A stretch of 64,000 nt of DNA from positions 14,472,557 through 14,536,556 of the forward strand of contig NC_048548.1 of the NCBI RefSeq assembly GCF_902806685.2, given 5' to 3'. This DNA comes from Maniola hyperantus (lineage: Eukaryota; Arthropoda; Insecta; Lepidoptera; Nymphalidae). Position 1 is the stretch's first letter, and the number at the start of each line of letters is the position of its first letter. The notes beneath the pieces were generated by a model. That model ran no database searches and was not told the DNA's origin. It saw nothing but the letters and a program-made list of their open reading frames with translations. This document shows, in pieces, positions 50,249 to 60,750 of the stretch. Both the position numbers and the translations under genes were made by a program.

Positions 50249-52204
50249 CAGGTATCGCGCGAAGATACATCAGGTCGGTAATAAAGCATTTTTTTTGAGT
50301 AAGTTATAGGGACTGCGCAATTATTGCAATCTTTTATAAAGCCTGGTTAAATCATTCATGTAAATGTAGGTAAATAATTAATAATTATGCAATTGACTTG
50401 GGATATCAAAGAAAAACGACAGCCCATGAAGCTCATTATTATTGCATACTGGTAGGAAACTTGTAGATAATACAAAAGAATAAGAGTATCAGGATTCAGG
50501 ATACATATTATACGTAATTACCAAGAATGGCAGGTAGGCACCTACTTTAACGTTAAAAGTCCGATATCAATATTTTCGTAATCGAAAACTTTTAATCGAT
50601 TTTGTTTCATCTTATTTCGAAATGATATTAGCTATTATGAGTAGGTACAATCTAAGAAAGGGAAATCGGTCCGTTATATTGTGTCGTTGTAGCAAACAAT
50701 ATGATCATATTAGGAAGGGTAAAAAAAAAAAAAAAGTTTCGTTTGCAAAATAGGTACTTATTCCTTGCTAATCACGAAACTATGTTAATCGATGCTTTGG
50801 GTGCATTTCACCCACTTATTATTTACTTACGCCATTCATCCGTAGTTTGTGGTCATAGTCACCATTTAACCCAATGTTGGTATGTAATTTAACCTGTAAT
50901 CTAACCATAAATCAAAACAGAAATAAAATAATCTTTATTATTTTTAGTAAGAATTTGTTGTAAGTAGTGAATTTTCTGCTAGTGACATTGTCGATGTGTT
51001 ACTTTTAGACACGAATTTTGTAAGAATAAAATCGATAAAAGAATGGCTTGAAGAAAAGAAATGTATAGTAATAGTTTAGCTAGAATGCGTATTCCTCTGA
51101 TTTAAAAAGGAATCTTATACCTACATTTCAACACTTAACAATGTCAAAGTCAAAGTCAAATGATTTATTCAAAATAGGTAATAAATTACTCTTATAGATA
51201 ATCATTAACAACAATTAATTACATAACAAATAAATAGATAATCATTATTGAGGGATTAATTGGCCCTGCTCAGTAGTAGGCTAGTAATGGGTTGATCATG
51301 ATGATGATGATGATGATGATGAGATAATTGATGAAGAAGTTTAAATAAATAAATAAAAATGCGAATAACCTCAGAATATTACAAACAAGCTGTAGTCAAT
51401 TATCGGGTCTAGTGTTTAATTAATCTGGGCAGCGCCTCTTTGCACATTACTAATCGTCTAAATCGTCAAAAAAAAAAAAAGGGTTTGCACTCTTTACGAG
51501 GCGTGGCTGACGTGGTCATTCCGATTTAAACTACATACTTACTTACTCGTACCTTCTCTTTATGCATTGATTGAGTTGAAGCAAATATTACCGCATACGT
51601 GGTTGACTATCCGCATGTGCACGTATCCTATATTTCAATTCCATAATGGTAACATGTTACAGAACTACCTGATTTAATTATTACATCAACTCTGATAAGT
51701 CATTTAATAGTTTGTCATGCAATTAAATGCCTGTAATACCTACTCTTCAATATTGAAGTAGGTAGTTTTAATAGCAGAAACGTTAGATCGTACCTATGTC
51801 AGTTAAAGGCTTATAGTTATTAGTAAACGATATATAGTATAGTTAGTAGTAAAACGATTTACTTAAATAAAATGAAATGTAAATAGTCAAGACTATTGTA
51901 TATAGAAGGGTGTACTATCACAACAGTAGTAGTAAGGTAGTAGCAAAAAAAAAAAAAAAAATTCAATATGACCAGAATTAAAGATTATGATCAGTGTCAA
52001 ACTCGAACAAACTTGTATATTAGGTATACTTACTAATAATTAGAAAATAAAACCCAGTTGCAATTAAATATCAAGAAGTGTCGTTTCTTGGATACCGACA
52101 CTAACGTTTGGGTTTGAAATTCCCACTAAATGGGGGCAAGTTACTTGAAACAATTTATTGCGGATTTTTCTGCAATAGCTAGGCTATTGCAGAAAAATAG
52201 TGCT

Positions 52205-52370
52205 TGGTTACGGTAAAATGACAGCTATTAGTGTCTATCACAATCACCTCTCATTGGCCGATACTCGCTCACTATTGGCTACAATGCATTGTTGCAACAA
52301 GAACGACATAAATTCAGCTAATCACAACAATTGCGATTGTAATAGTGATTGATACAGGTGTTCGGACGAT
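52205..52370. mobile_element. Family E MITE-like repeat
   Basis: Matches 2013-2200: CAATCACCTCTCATTGGCCG, GCTCACTATTGGCTACAATG, CAATTGCGATTGTAATAGTG. Confidence 0.55.
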
Positions 52371-52402
52371 TCTACAAACAACAAGAGGGTGGAATTATTT
52401 AA

Positions 52403-52446
<44 letters not shown>

Positions 52447-53774
52447 AACGCTGATTTTTGTATAATATTATCCCGGGGTATCCATAATGGATTTTCCAAA
52501 ATTAGTCTCCTGATTCATATTTGAAACAAATTCCATAATTTAAAATAGAATAATCATTAACAAATGAAATATGGATTGAAACCTCTTGATGTGGTGTGGT
52601 TGCTTGATTAAAAGTCGGATTAGAATTATTAACGAACTTATTAAAGAAGTATTTTGATCAATAAAAATAATGTCTGAATTCAACGTCTACGTCTACATGG
52701 ATCAGCATCCATGGCTGATCCCAATATTTGACACATCTGTTCTGTGCCCGAAGGCTCTCAATACAGGAAATAGTCAATATAAATAGAATTAAGTTAAAAA
52801 AAACGGTTATACCGAAAATGTGAGATCTTTATAAGTTTGAAGACTGAAAGAGAAACTTTTGCCGAATAATATAACGGATTATCGGAGAGAAACTACTAGC
52901 ATTTTAGATAAATTATTAGTACAATATTTCTAGTATTTAAGGCTCTAATATTGCTAAGGCCCAATTTCACAAACGGTGGCTTTGTCCGAGAATAACTATG
53001 CCAAGAATAAAATTAACCACTACATTTGCTGTTGGATGACTTATAATGCGTTTCACCAATTTATACCTACCTATCTTAAATTAGTTATTCTTTGAAATAG
53101 AGTTTTGTTAGCTGTCCATGGCATGATTGAAATGATACGAAATGAAATAAAATGAAATGATTTATTTTTCCAAATGTGAGTAACGAAATAAATGATGGTA
53201 CACTCATGGATGGTACCACTCTTTCACATTTTGCCATTTATGTAAGGCGTGCAAAATATGTAGTTAGACTTTTGCTTACAAAAAAAATTGGAATGACCAG
53301 AACGATTGAATAAGTCAAATAATTAGTAAATATCAAAAACTGAGAGTACTCCGATTCTCCGATTACTTATACCTCATTTATACCTACATTAGTTTGAAGT
53401 ATAAAATAGGTATTTGTCAATGTCGATTGAAATTGATCGTCTTATAGCTTGCCTTGCGTTACCATGGTGACGTTTTTGTTGTCATTTTGATTTTAACCAA
53501 TAAATAAGCCAGATATCCATCAGATATCCCTTTTCATTATTCTTAGGTATTTAGTGAGAAGAAAAATTGGTTATTTGAGAGTAACTTACGACTTTATCCT
53601 GGGTATAAATAAAATTGATTTCATGATGAGGAAATGGGCTACTTCTGATCAGAGTAAAATATTCAAACAATTGGCATGTTGATCATGGATCACAATCTTG
53701 AGTAATCAGAGTGATTCTTAGATGATGAGACAGGCTCGATGAAAGATTGAACTGATTTGTAAGCTTATTAAGAC

Positions 53775-54202
53775 TATGATTATTTTAATGTAAGTAAGAT
53801 TATGATACTATAATATTATGATGATATGATTTTTTTTGTAATAGTATTTGATGTTATATAAGATTAAATGATTACTTTGATTTCATTACCACAAATATGA
53901 TACTACATTATTATTATGATGTTTTGATATTTTGTGTAATAGTACTTGACGAATGATCGAACGATTACTTTGATTTCAGTACAACAATTATGATACTATA
54001 TTATGATGCTTAGATATTGTTGTGTAATAGTATTTGATTTGATGAATGATAAAACTATTACTTTAATTTTAGTACTACGATGATGATACCATACTATGAT
54101 GATTAGATTTTGTTGTGTAATAGTATTTGATGAATGATTAAACAATTAATTTGATTTTAGTAATACGATTATGATAAATATAATGATGTTTAGATATTAT
54201 TG
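53775..54202. repeat. Degenerate tandem array, about 105-bp period (left part)
   Basis: Units share GTGTAATAGTATTTGATGAA, GATTACTTTGATTTCAGTA and TATGATACTATATTATGATG. The array continues at 61415 beyond gypsy-2. Confidence 0.75.
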
Positions 54203-54362
54203 TGCAACGATGACGTAACGAGGCGGCCGACGGGACGGGCCGCGCGTCATCGCTGCGAGAAACTTCGAGAAGCTTCACTGCCCCGCTACCCGCGCCGCGC
54301 GTACGCCCCGCGCGTGCCTAGCACACCACCGTCACCGCGCCGGCTTGCCTGCCTGCAGCCGG

Positions 54363-54398
54363 CTATAAATAGCTGAGCCCGTCCACGGACAAGGCAGT
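54363..54398 (+). promoter_or_regulatory. Gypsy-2 core promoter
   Basis: TATAAAT at 54364-54370, and GCAGT at 54394-54398 about 31 bases downstream as a likely initiator. Transcription from there would put the first folded motif (54397) at the very 5' end of the RNA. Confidence 0.7.
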
Positions 54399-54468
54399 CC
54401 ACTCGTGACTGTCTGGGGCGCTCGGCCTGATCTTAATCGTGGGTCGATACCAGACAGTTCTCGTGGGC
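54397..54468 (+). ncRNA. Structured leader motif, copy 1 (in R of the LTR)
   Basis: Nested stems: GTCCAC/GTGGGC, ACTGTCTGG/CCAGACAGT (perfect 9 bp), TCGGCC/GGTCGA, and a small GAT/ATC hairpin. Repeated at 60945-61016 in the 3' LTR. A cis-acting RNA element, not a gene. Confidence 0.7.
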
Positions 54469-54868
54469 ACTGGGGGTGCTAGTCATACCTCGGCTTCAGA
54501 AGCCAGGCTTGCGTAGCATCACCGTCCGCCACTCCCCCTCGTCCCCTCGTAGGTGCCTTCCGCGCACACCCCGCGTCCCGCGTAAGCAGCCGACGGCGGC
54601 TGACAGTTCGCGAATCAAACCTGGCAGTGTTGCCCGCTGCCAGGGGAAAATCTCCCCGGCTCCCTCAGAGCCGGTGCGGTAGCAGATAAGGATAGAATAT
54701 GTATATTAATTATTAAGGGAATAAAACATAGTTATTGTCCGTGTTACCAATGTTTAATTTCTAATCTCCCCACAAAGTAGGGAAAATCTCGAATATAGGT
54801 TCGAACCCTATTTTAATGTAGGTAGTGAAGACGCGCTGAGGCCCAGGCGCCTTCCACTACGTTACATT

Positions 54869-54880
54869 TGGCGCCCAACG
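54869..54880 (+). promoter_or_regulatory. Gypsy-2 primer-binding site
   Basis: TGGCGCCCAACG two bases after the LTR. The same 12-mer type is the tRNA-Lys primer site of many gypsy elements and retroviruses. Confidence 0.8.
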
Positions 54881-55082
54881 AAAAAACCCATCCGTTTGGG
54901 GTTTCGCGACGCGGAAAGCTAGATCGCGCCACGTCCGTAACCCACATAAAATAAATAGGCACGCACTGAACGTACGCAGTGGTGTCACCGGTATAGGGCG
55001 AACCATCTAGAAAGCATAGCACGCTTAAATACCGTAGATTTTTCGTGGCACTACTTAGAAACGGATATAAACCCTCCAAGTG

Positions 55083-55154
55083 GTCCACTCGCGACTATCT
55101 GGGGAGCTCGGCCTGATCGTAATCGAGGGTCGACACCAGGTGGTACCTGTGGAC
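55083..55154 (+). ncRNA. Structured leader motif, copy 2
   Basis: GTCCAC/GTGGAC, ACTATCTGG/CCAGGTGGT (9 pairs with two G-U), TCGGCC/GGTCGA, apical GATCGTAATC. The loop block GCTCGGCCTGATC is unchanged. Confidence 0.7.
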
Positions 55155-55178
55155 GCTGGAAAAAACCCTGTCAACAAA

Positions 55179-55252
55179 GTCAGCTAGTGACCACTCAGGA
55201 AGCTCGGCCTGATCGTAATCGGGGTGCCGATACTGAGTGGGAACTCGCAGAC
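55179..55252 (+). ncRNA. Structured leader motif, copy 3
   Basis: GTCAGC/GCAGAC (one mismatch), CCACTCAG/CTGAGTGG (8 pairs), TCGGC/GCCGA, apical GATCGTAATC. The second stem has a different sequence from copies 1 and 2 but pairs perfectly. Confidence 0.7.
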
Positions 55253-55743
55253 ACTGGAGACACTAGCCGCCCCGAAGGGGACGACTAGCTTCACCGGTTG
55301 TTCAGGGTTGGTCATAAGGGTAAATATCTGACCGGGAGTATTAAAAATAAAGTAACCACGCGAATAGGAAATTGAAACCCGCACACAGGATACCTATTCT
55401 TAAAGAAAAAGGATAGACATCCCGTCGAGATAAACAAAAGCGCTCGAAAATTCAGAGGGGATGAATTAGGGACCGGGAGCGCCCCAAAGGCAAACCGTTC
55501 GCAGCGCGTAGGCGCTAATAAATAAAAATAAATAATACAGTCCGCGAATTGGAAACATAGAAGAAACGTAGACAGTAGAATAAACTCTAAAATAGTAGAA
55601 ATAAGTTAAACAGATAGCTAGGAAGAAGATTTTTTTCTAACAAGATATAGTACTTAGTAAGCCGAGTAAGAAAATACAATAAAACCCAAGATAGTATAAA
55701 TAAAGTAGATAGTAATTACTAACAAACGAACAAGAACAAAAAC

Positions 55744-58671
55744 ATGCCCACAGCTTGGATATACAAACTTAACAAACAAGAACTGACCGAAGAATTAGAA
55801 ACCAGGAATATCGAAGTCCCAACCACAAGTACAGTAGAGGAACTACGCAAACAGTTGTCACAGATAATCAAGACCGAGGACGAAACATCTCAAGAGAGTA
55901 ACATGTCGAGCGAAAGCGAAATAAAAGAATTCGACAAAGCAATATCTCGATGGAAAATACAATTTGATACGACAGGGGACGCCGTAGAATTCCTAGAAAG
56001 AGTGGAAGAACTGGCCGAGACCCTAGGGGTCAATAAAAACAAAATAGTACAAGTAATACCGAGATGTCTTCACGGAAAAGCATCACAGTGGTACCGAAAT
56101 AATAAACAACATTGGGAAAACTGGGACGACTTCACAAACGCCTTCAAACTTTACTATTACCCAAGTAATTATGAAAGGAATCTATTAGAAACAATCATCA
56201 ACAGAAGACAACGAATGCAAGAAAAATTCGTAAACTACCTAACCGAGATACAAACACTGATACGGAGGTACGGAAAATTAACTCCAACAGAACAGTTAGA
56301 AAGGATTTATGACAACATGAAACCAAACTACCAATACTACATAAAGAGGAAGGACTTCAATACAATGGCGGAACTAATACAACTGACAGGGGATTACGAG
56401 AGAATAAATGTAGACCGATACAGGGACACATATAGAAGATCCGGATACACAAGAAGAGAAAATCGAGCAGGAAATACCAACAATTATACGAAATACCAAG
56501 GACCGGAGGAACACAAGACAGAAGAAAAAAAAATCCATGCTAACTACGATCCAGAGACATGCTGCTACAAGTGCGGAAGAAGAAACCACACAAGGCGAGA
56601 ATGCCAAGCGAAGCAAGTGATCTTCTGCACCCGATGTGGACTGCTAGGAAAACTGACCCGAGATTGTTGCAATGCAAAAGGAAAAGGAAAAACAGAAAAT
56701 TACACAACAAAAACCAGAGACAAGAAGGACAATAGAATATTCATAGACGTGAAAATATACGGAAAACCTTTCAGAGCATTGATAGACACGGGCTCAACTA
56801 ACTCATACATCAACAAAGAAATAATGGACACCATCAAAGACAGGATAAAAGGAACAATAAATAAAACACACACAATCAAATTGGCAGATGGATCAAAAAT
56901 AGAAACAAAAGCAGCTCTAAACGTGGAAATAGACATAAAAGGACGGCCCATAACACACCAAGTAATCTACCTACCATCGACGACGGTAATGATCATAGGC
57001 ATGGACCTCCTATCCAGACTAGGACTCGCAATAAACTGGACCGAGACAACATGCGAACAAACAAACATAGAAAAAACAGAAACCAAGGTCGACACAGAGA
57101 CGAACCTAACAACAAAACAATACAAAGAACTACAAAACGTATTAAAAGAAGAATTTGAAAAGGCCGATAAAAGCCCAAAAGGAAACAACTGGATAAAACA
57201 TAAAATAAAATTAAAACACAAAGAACCCATTAAACAAAAATACTATCCGAGAAATCCGAAAATGCAAGAGAAAATAAACGAACACGTGAACAAAATGTTA
57301 GCAGAAGGAATCATAGAAAGATCAGACAGTCCATACAGTTCACCGATAGTCATGGCAAAGAAAGACAACGGCGAATATCGATTTTGTATAGACTTCAGAA
57401 AACTGAACGAAATCACGGAAAAAGACGCGTACCCACTACCCCAGATAGATAATACACTTGAGAAATTGAACAAGGGAAAATACTTCTCCAAATTCGACCT
57501 AAAGAACGGGTATTGGAACGTCAAACTAGACGACGCGAGCAAACCACTCACAGCATTCACAGTCCCGGGAAAAGGACTATTCCAATTCAAAGTAATGCCT
57601 TTTGGACTACACTCGAGCGGCGCAACATTTCAAAGACTACTAGACAGGGTAATAGGCCCAGAACTAGAACCAAACGCATATGTGTACTTAGACGACATAA
57701 TAGTATGTAGTAAGACGTTCGAAGAGCACATATTACACGTAAAGGAAATATTCCGAAGAATTCGAGAAGCAGGCCTAAGAATTAATAAAGAAAAATGCGA
57801 GTTCTGCAAACACCAAGTAGAATATCTGGGTCACATAGTTACAAAAGAAGGACTAAAAATGAACGAGGGAAAAATCCAGGCAATTAAGGAACTAAAAGCC
57901 CCTAGTAACACCAAAGACGTCAGACGATTCATCGGAATGACTTCATGGTATAGGAAGTTCATACCGAAATATGCAGAGGTGACAGCACCGTTGGTAAAAT
58001 TATTAAAGAAAGACACAAAGTTCGACTGGGGAGAAGAACAGCAAAAACAATTCGAGAGAATAAAAACCTTATTAATGGAAGACCCAATACTGACACGAGC
58101 AGACTTCTCCAAACCATTCATACTACAGACAGACGCGAGCGACACAGGCCTGGGAGCAGTACTTATGCAAGAAAACGAAGGAGAACATAAGATAGTAATG
58201 TACGCGAGCCGAACATTACAACCACCGGAAACCAGATATACAACTACAGAAAAGGAATGCCTCGCAGTTATATGGGGAATAAGGAAAATGAGACCGTTCC
58301 TAGAAGGATACCACTTCACGGTGATAACAGATCACCAAGCTCTTAGGTGGTTAAACACCCTGAAAAATCCATCAGGCAGGTTAGCAAGATGGGCATTGGA
58401 GCTACAACAGTATAACTTTGATATAGTGTACAGACCGGGGAAACAAAACGTAATAGCCGACGAACTGTCAAGGAACCCAGTTTGTGCAACAACGATCGAA
58501 GACAGAGACTGGTACACACAAAAATTCAGCAAAATAAAGAACAATCCCGAAACAGACCAAGACTACCGGATTGAAGAAGGAAAACTCTACAGGAGAATAA
58601 GCAACCCAAAATATGGGGGAAAATTAGACCCAGCGACAGAATGGAAGCTATGCGTAAAAAAACACAGATAA
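55744..58671 (+). CDS. Gypsy-2 Gag-Pol (Gag, protease, RT, RNase H)
   Basis: 975 residues in one frame. Residues about 8-42 (KLNKQELTEELETRNIEV) resemble a SAP helix-extension-helix motif. The capsid-type gag domain is about 70-220 (KASQWYRNNKQHW; LLETIINRRQRMQEKFVNYL). Two knuckles follow: CYKCGRRNHTRREC about 274 and CTRCGLLGKLTRDC about 296. Protease ALIDTGSTNSYI about 346. RT from about 480, IDFRKLN, and YLDDIIVCSK about 647. RNase H QTDASDTGLGAVL about 795, TDHQALRWL about 862, VIADELSRN about 905. Gag and Pol share a frame with no stop, so their ratio must be set otherwise. The frame ends early at KKHR because of a frameshift in an A7 run at about 58665; the stop is at 58669-58671. Confidence 0.92.
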   Translation: MPTAWIYKLNKQELTEELETRNIEVPTTSTVEELRKQLSQIIKTEDETSQESNMSSESEIKEFDKAISRWKIQFDTTGDAVEFLERVEELAETLGVNKNKIVQVIPRCLHGKASQWYRNNKQHWENWDDFTNAFKLYYYPSNYERNLLETIINRRQRMQEKFVNYLTEIQTLIRRYGKLTPTEQLERIYDNMKPNYQYYIKRKDFNTMAELIQLTGDYERINVDRYRDTYRRSGYTRRENRAGNTNNYTKYQGPEEHKTEEKKIHANYDPETCCYKCGRRNHTRRECQAKQVIFCTRCGLLGKLTRDCCNAKGKGKTENYTTKTRDKKDNRIFIDVKIYGKPFRALIDTGSTNSYINKEIMDTIKDRIKGTINKTHTIKLADGSKIETKAALNVEIDIKGRPITHQVIYLPSTTVMIIGMDLLSRLGLAINWTETTCEQTNIEKTETKVDTETNLTTKQYKELQNVLKEEFEKADKSPKGNNWIKHKIKLKHKEPIKQKYYPRNPKMQEKINEHVNKMLAEGIIERSDSPYSSPIVMAKKDNGEYRFCIDFRKLNEITEKDAYPLPQIDNTLEKLNKGKYFSKFDLKNGYWNVKLDDASKPLTAFTVPGKGLFQFKVMPFGLHSSGATFQRLLDRVIGPELEPNAYVYLDDIIVCSKTFEEHILHVKEIFRRIREAGLRINKEKCEFCKHQVEYLGHIVTKEGLKMNEGKIQAIKELKAPSNTKDVRRFIGMTSWYRKFIPKYAEVTAPLVKLLKKDTKFDWGEEQQKQFERIKTLLMEDPILTRADFSKPFILQTDASDTGLGAVLMQENEGEHKIVMYASRTLQPPETRYTTTEKECLAVIWGIRKMRPFLEGYHFTVITDHQALRWLNTLKNPSGRLARWALELQQYNFDIVYRPGKQNVIADELSRNPVCATTIEDRDWYTQKFSKIKNNPETDQDYRIEEGKLYRRISNPKYGGKLDPATEWKLCVKKHR

Positions 58672-58856
58672 ACACAGAGTCCTAGCACAAAATCACGATG
58701 AGCCAAATGCAGGACACCTAGGAATATACAAGACATTTAATAAGGTAGCACAACGATACTACTGGCCAGGATCGTTCAGAGACGTAGCCACATACATAAA
58801 CAAATGCCAGATCTGTCAAAAACATAAAACCTCACAGGAAAAAAAAACCAGGACTA
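58672..58856 (+). pseudogene. Gypsy-2 integrase zinc domain, out of frame
   Basis: In a frame different from both neighbours, this interval carries NHDEPNAGHLGIYKTF and KCQICQ, the His-His-Cys-Cys N-terminal domain of a Ty3/gypsy integrase. It is separated from upstream Pol by an A7 run (about 58665) and from the catalytic core by an A9 run (about 58849). One base too many in each run accounts for both breaks. Confidence 0.8.
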
Positions 58857-59702
58857 ATGCACATCAAGAACGCAGGAGAACCCTGGGAAGTAGTAACGAC
58901 TGACCTCATAGGACCACTGCCCAGATCCAGCAAAGGATTCCAGTGGATAATAGTCTTCCATGATAAATTCACAAAATGGTCGGAAATAAAACCATTACGG
59001 ACCGCAACATCGAAAACAGTTGCAAATGCACTAAAAGAATGCATCCTCATGAGACACGGCGGAATCAAAACACTGTTGAGTGACAATGCGAAAATATTTA
59101 CAAGCAAACACTTTAAAGAGACACTAGCGAAATACGGCATAGAACAGAGACTAACGGCACCATACACACCTCAATGCAACCCAACAGAACGAGTAAACAA
59201 AACACTAGAGACAATGATAGCTGCGTATATAGAGAAAAACCATAAAAAATGGGACGAACACTTGACTGAATTCAATTTCGCACTGAATACATCAGTACAA
59301 GAGGCAACAAAATACACACCAGCGTTCTTACTGTTCGGAAGGGAACTGAGAAATATCCATGACGAGAACGAATTACCAACACCAGCACTAAAAGAAAGGG
59401 AAAATTTAGCAGAAATCCATGAAATAGTCAAAAATAATCAAAACCGAGCTTCCGTTCAGCAAAAATATTATTACGACAGAAACAGGCAAAACTGGAAACC
59501 GAGTGTAGGAGAACTCGTTCTTAAGAGGGAATTCCCGTTATCAAACGCCAGCAAACAATTCTGCGCGAAACTAGCCCCGAAATTCGCAGGCCCATATAAA
59601 GTAGTACAGCAAAAATCACCAGTAATATTTCTAATTAAAGCACTAGAAGGAAACAAAATATGTACGGCACACGTCAAAGACTTAAAGAGGTACTACATGT
59701 AA
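58857..59702 (+). CDS. Gypsy-2 integrase catalytic core and C-terminus
   Basis: 281 residues from an internal ATG, continuing the broken Pol. Asp16 in TTDLIGPL, Asp76 in LLSDNAKIF and Glu111 in NPTERVNKTL form the DDE triad (34 residues between the last two). The C-terminal part (RNWQ-type NRQNWKPSVGELVL, KFAGPYKVV, ICTAHVKDLKRYY) is the GPY/F-type integrase tail. It joins the DNA copy to the host chromosome. It probably forms part of a longer polyprotein, so the ATG at 58857 is not the natural start. Confidence 0.88.
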   Translation: MHIKNAGEPWEVVTTDLIGPLPRSSKGFQWIIVFHDKFTKWSEIKPLRTATSKTVANALKECILMRHGGIKTLLSDNAKIFTSKHFKETLAKYGIEQRLTAPYTPQCNPTERVNKTLETMIAAYIEKNHKKWDEHLTEFNFALNTSVQEATKYTPAFLLFGRELRNIHDENELPTPALKERENLAEIHEIVKNNQNRASVQQKYYYDRNRQNWKPSVGELVLKREFPLSNASKQFCAKLAPKFAGPYKVVQQKSPVIFLIKALEGNKICTAHVKDLKRYYM

Positions 59703-60248
59703 CAAAAAAAAAAAAAAAAAAATTACCAGGGTACAATAAATAACGCAACTTCTGTCGGTAATATATCCATGGCACAACATTAGACGCGAAAACGCAATCT
59801 AGTCGTAACATATCCATGGCACCATAAATAATACCGCTTCTATCGGTAGTATATCCACGGCATCATACAAGCAAAAACACAATCTAGAAGTATTAGATCT
59901 ATGGCATTATGAAGAATACAACTTCTAGGGGTAATGAGTCGATGGCAAATACACAAAAAAAAAAAAAGTTAATATCTAGTAGTAGAAAATCTAGGACGGC
60001 ATACAGAGGAAAGAGAAACGTCACATAAAATAAATATTTTTTCTTAACCTACCCACAAGAAAAATAAATAAAAAAATAAATAAGGAACCACAATCTGGTA
60101 AGGAAAATTCTAGAACCACATAGAAGCGTCAAACAGAATTTTATTTTTTTTGGGACCTACCCACGAGGAAAGGAGGTAACAAGAAAAGTGAAACGAATTA
60201 TCAGTCACGCATACGTGGTCATCCGTGTTCGTGTCGGAGCCGTGAATC
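59703..60248 (+). repeat. Gypsy-2 3' region with degenerate short repeats
   Basis: From about 59747 to 60005, six diverged units of 40-50 bp share TATCCATGGCA-like ends (GTCGGTAATATATCCATGGC, CGTAACATATCCATGGCA and so on). Two later blocks share AACCTACCCACAAGAAA and GACCTACCCACGAGGAAAG. Non-coding. Confidence 0.65.
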
Positions 60249-60593
60249 ATGGCGCAAATACTGAGGAACGAAATAGTAATCGGGACCTGGAAAGGGAAAA
60301 GAGTGGGATATAACCCAGGGGTGAAGGTGGAGGGACCCGGCTCCCAAATCATCCGGTTATACCCACGGGGTACAGAAAGGCGAGGTGGAGACAGCCCCGC
60401 GCCGGGACCATCCGACGGCGGCGACTGCCTGGAGATAGACTACCACACAGAAAATGGAGAGTACCAGGCGTTCGTCGCCGAGGTGGAGGACGCCGAGGCA
60501 AGCAAAAACGTAAAAAGAGGCGCCGAGGGCGGAAACGCATGGGGAACCACTGGAGGGGCCTGGTCCGCCTCCCGCAGTACAAAGGAAAACTAA
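60249..60593 (+). CDS. Hypothetical 114-residue ORF downstream of pol
   Basis: Open frame in the position where some gypsy elements keep env or accessory genes. It starts MAQILRNEIVIGTWKGKRVG, continues through a Gly/Pro- and charge-rich middle (RRGGDSPAPGPSDGG; LEIDYHTENGEYQAFVAEV) and ends SASRSTKEN. No signal peptide, membrane span or known motif, so it is not an envelope. GC content is higher than in pol, and open frames also occur on the other strand, so it may be non-coding. An AGG/TAAC-rich segment upstream could hold splice signals, but none is convincing. Confidence 0.35.
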   Translation: MAQILRNEIVIGTWKGKRVGYNPGVKVEGPGSQIIRLYPRGTERRGGDSPAPGPSDGGDCLEIDYHTENGEYQAFVAEVEDAEASKNVKRGAEGGNAWGTTGGAWSASRSTKEN

Positions 60594-60750
60594 ATTGGTA
60601 AGGTAACAAAAATAACTAAAGAAAGGGGGAACAACGAAAACAGACCAAAAAGGAAACAATAGGATACGGGGATAGGGTAAAAACGGATTACAAACAGAGA
60701 GATAACCAAGTGATTTTTACAGGTAAAAATCTCCAGAGGTGGACGGGGGA
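60594..60750 (+). other. Gypsy-2 end of internal region with purine tract
   Basis: Ends CAGAGGTGGACGGGGGA directly before the LTR, a plausible polypurine primer for plus-strand DNA synthesis. Confidence 0.6.

Larger units (their letters stand above)
50253..54202. other. LTR-X internal sequence, non-coding
   Basis: About 3.9 kb, AT-rich, no ORF with a recognisable domain. Contains a LINE-tail fragment at 51139-51183 followed by a SINE S end with (GATGAT)n at about 51275-51320, a family E repeat at 52205-52370, a poly-A run at 52409-52442, and a degenerate tandem array from about 53775. Confidence 0.55.
54203..54866 (+). repeat. Gypsy-2 5' LTR
   Basis: GC-rich U3, TATA box CTATAAATAG at 54363-54372, polyadenylation signal AATAAA at 54720-54725. 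The frame of 68 codons inside it is present in both LTRs and is not a gene. Confidence 0.93.
54881..55743 (+). other. Gypsy-2 5' leader
   Basis: About 860 nt between primer site and gag-pol ATG. The first part carries motif copies 2 and 3 and a hairpin GCCCCGAAGGGG-type at about 55270. The rest is A-rich (many AAATAA), as in unstructured retroelement leaders just before gag. Confidence 0.65.

Noticed and set aside
54476..54682. 68-codon frame in the gypsy-2 LTR (again at 61024-61230)
   Set aside because: Lies in non-coding LTR sequence. It is identical in both LTRs simply because the LTRs are, and has no domain.
56374..59677. Numerous minus-strand frames opposite gypsy-2 pol
   Set aside because: Hydrophobic shadow translations of an A-rich coding strand; the plus frame carries all catalytic motifs.
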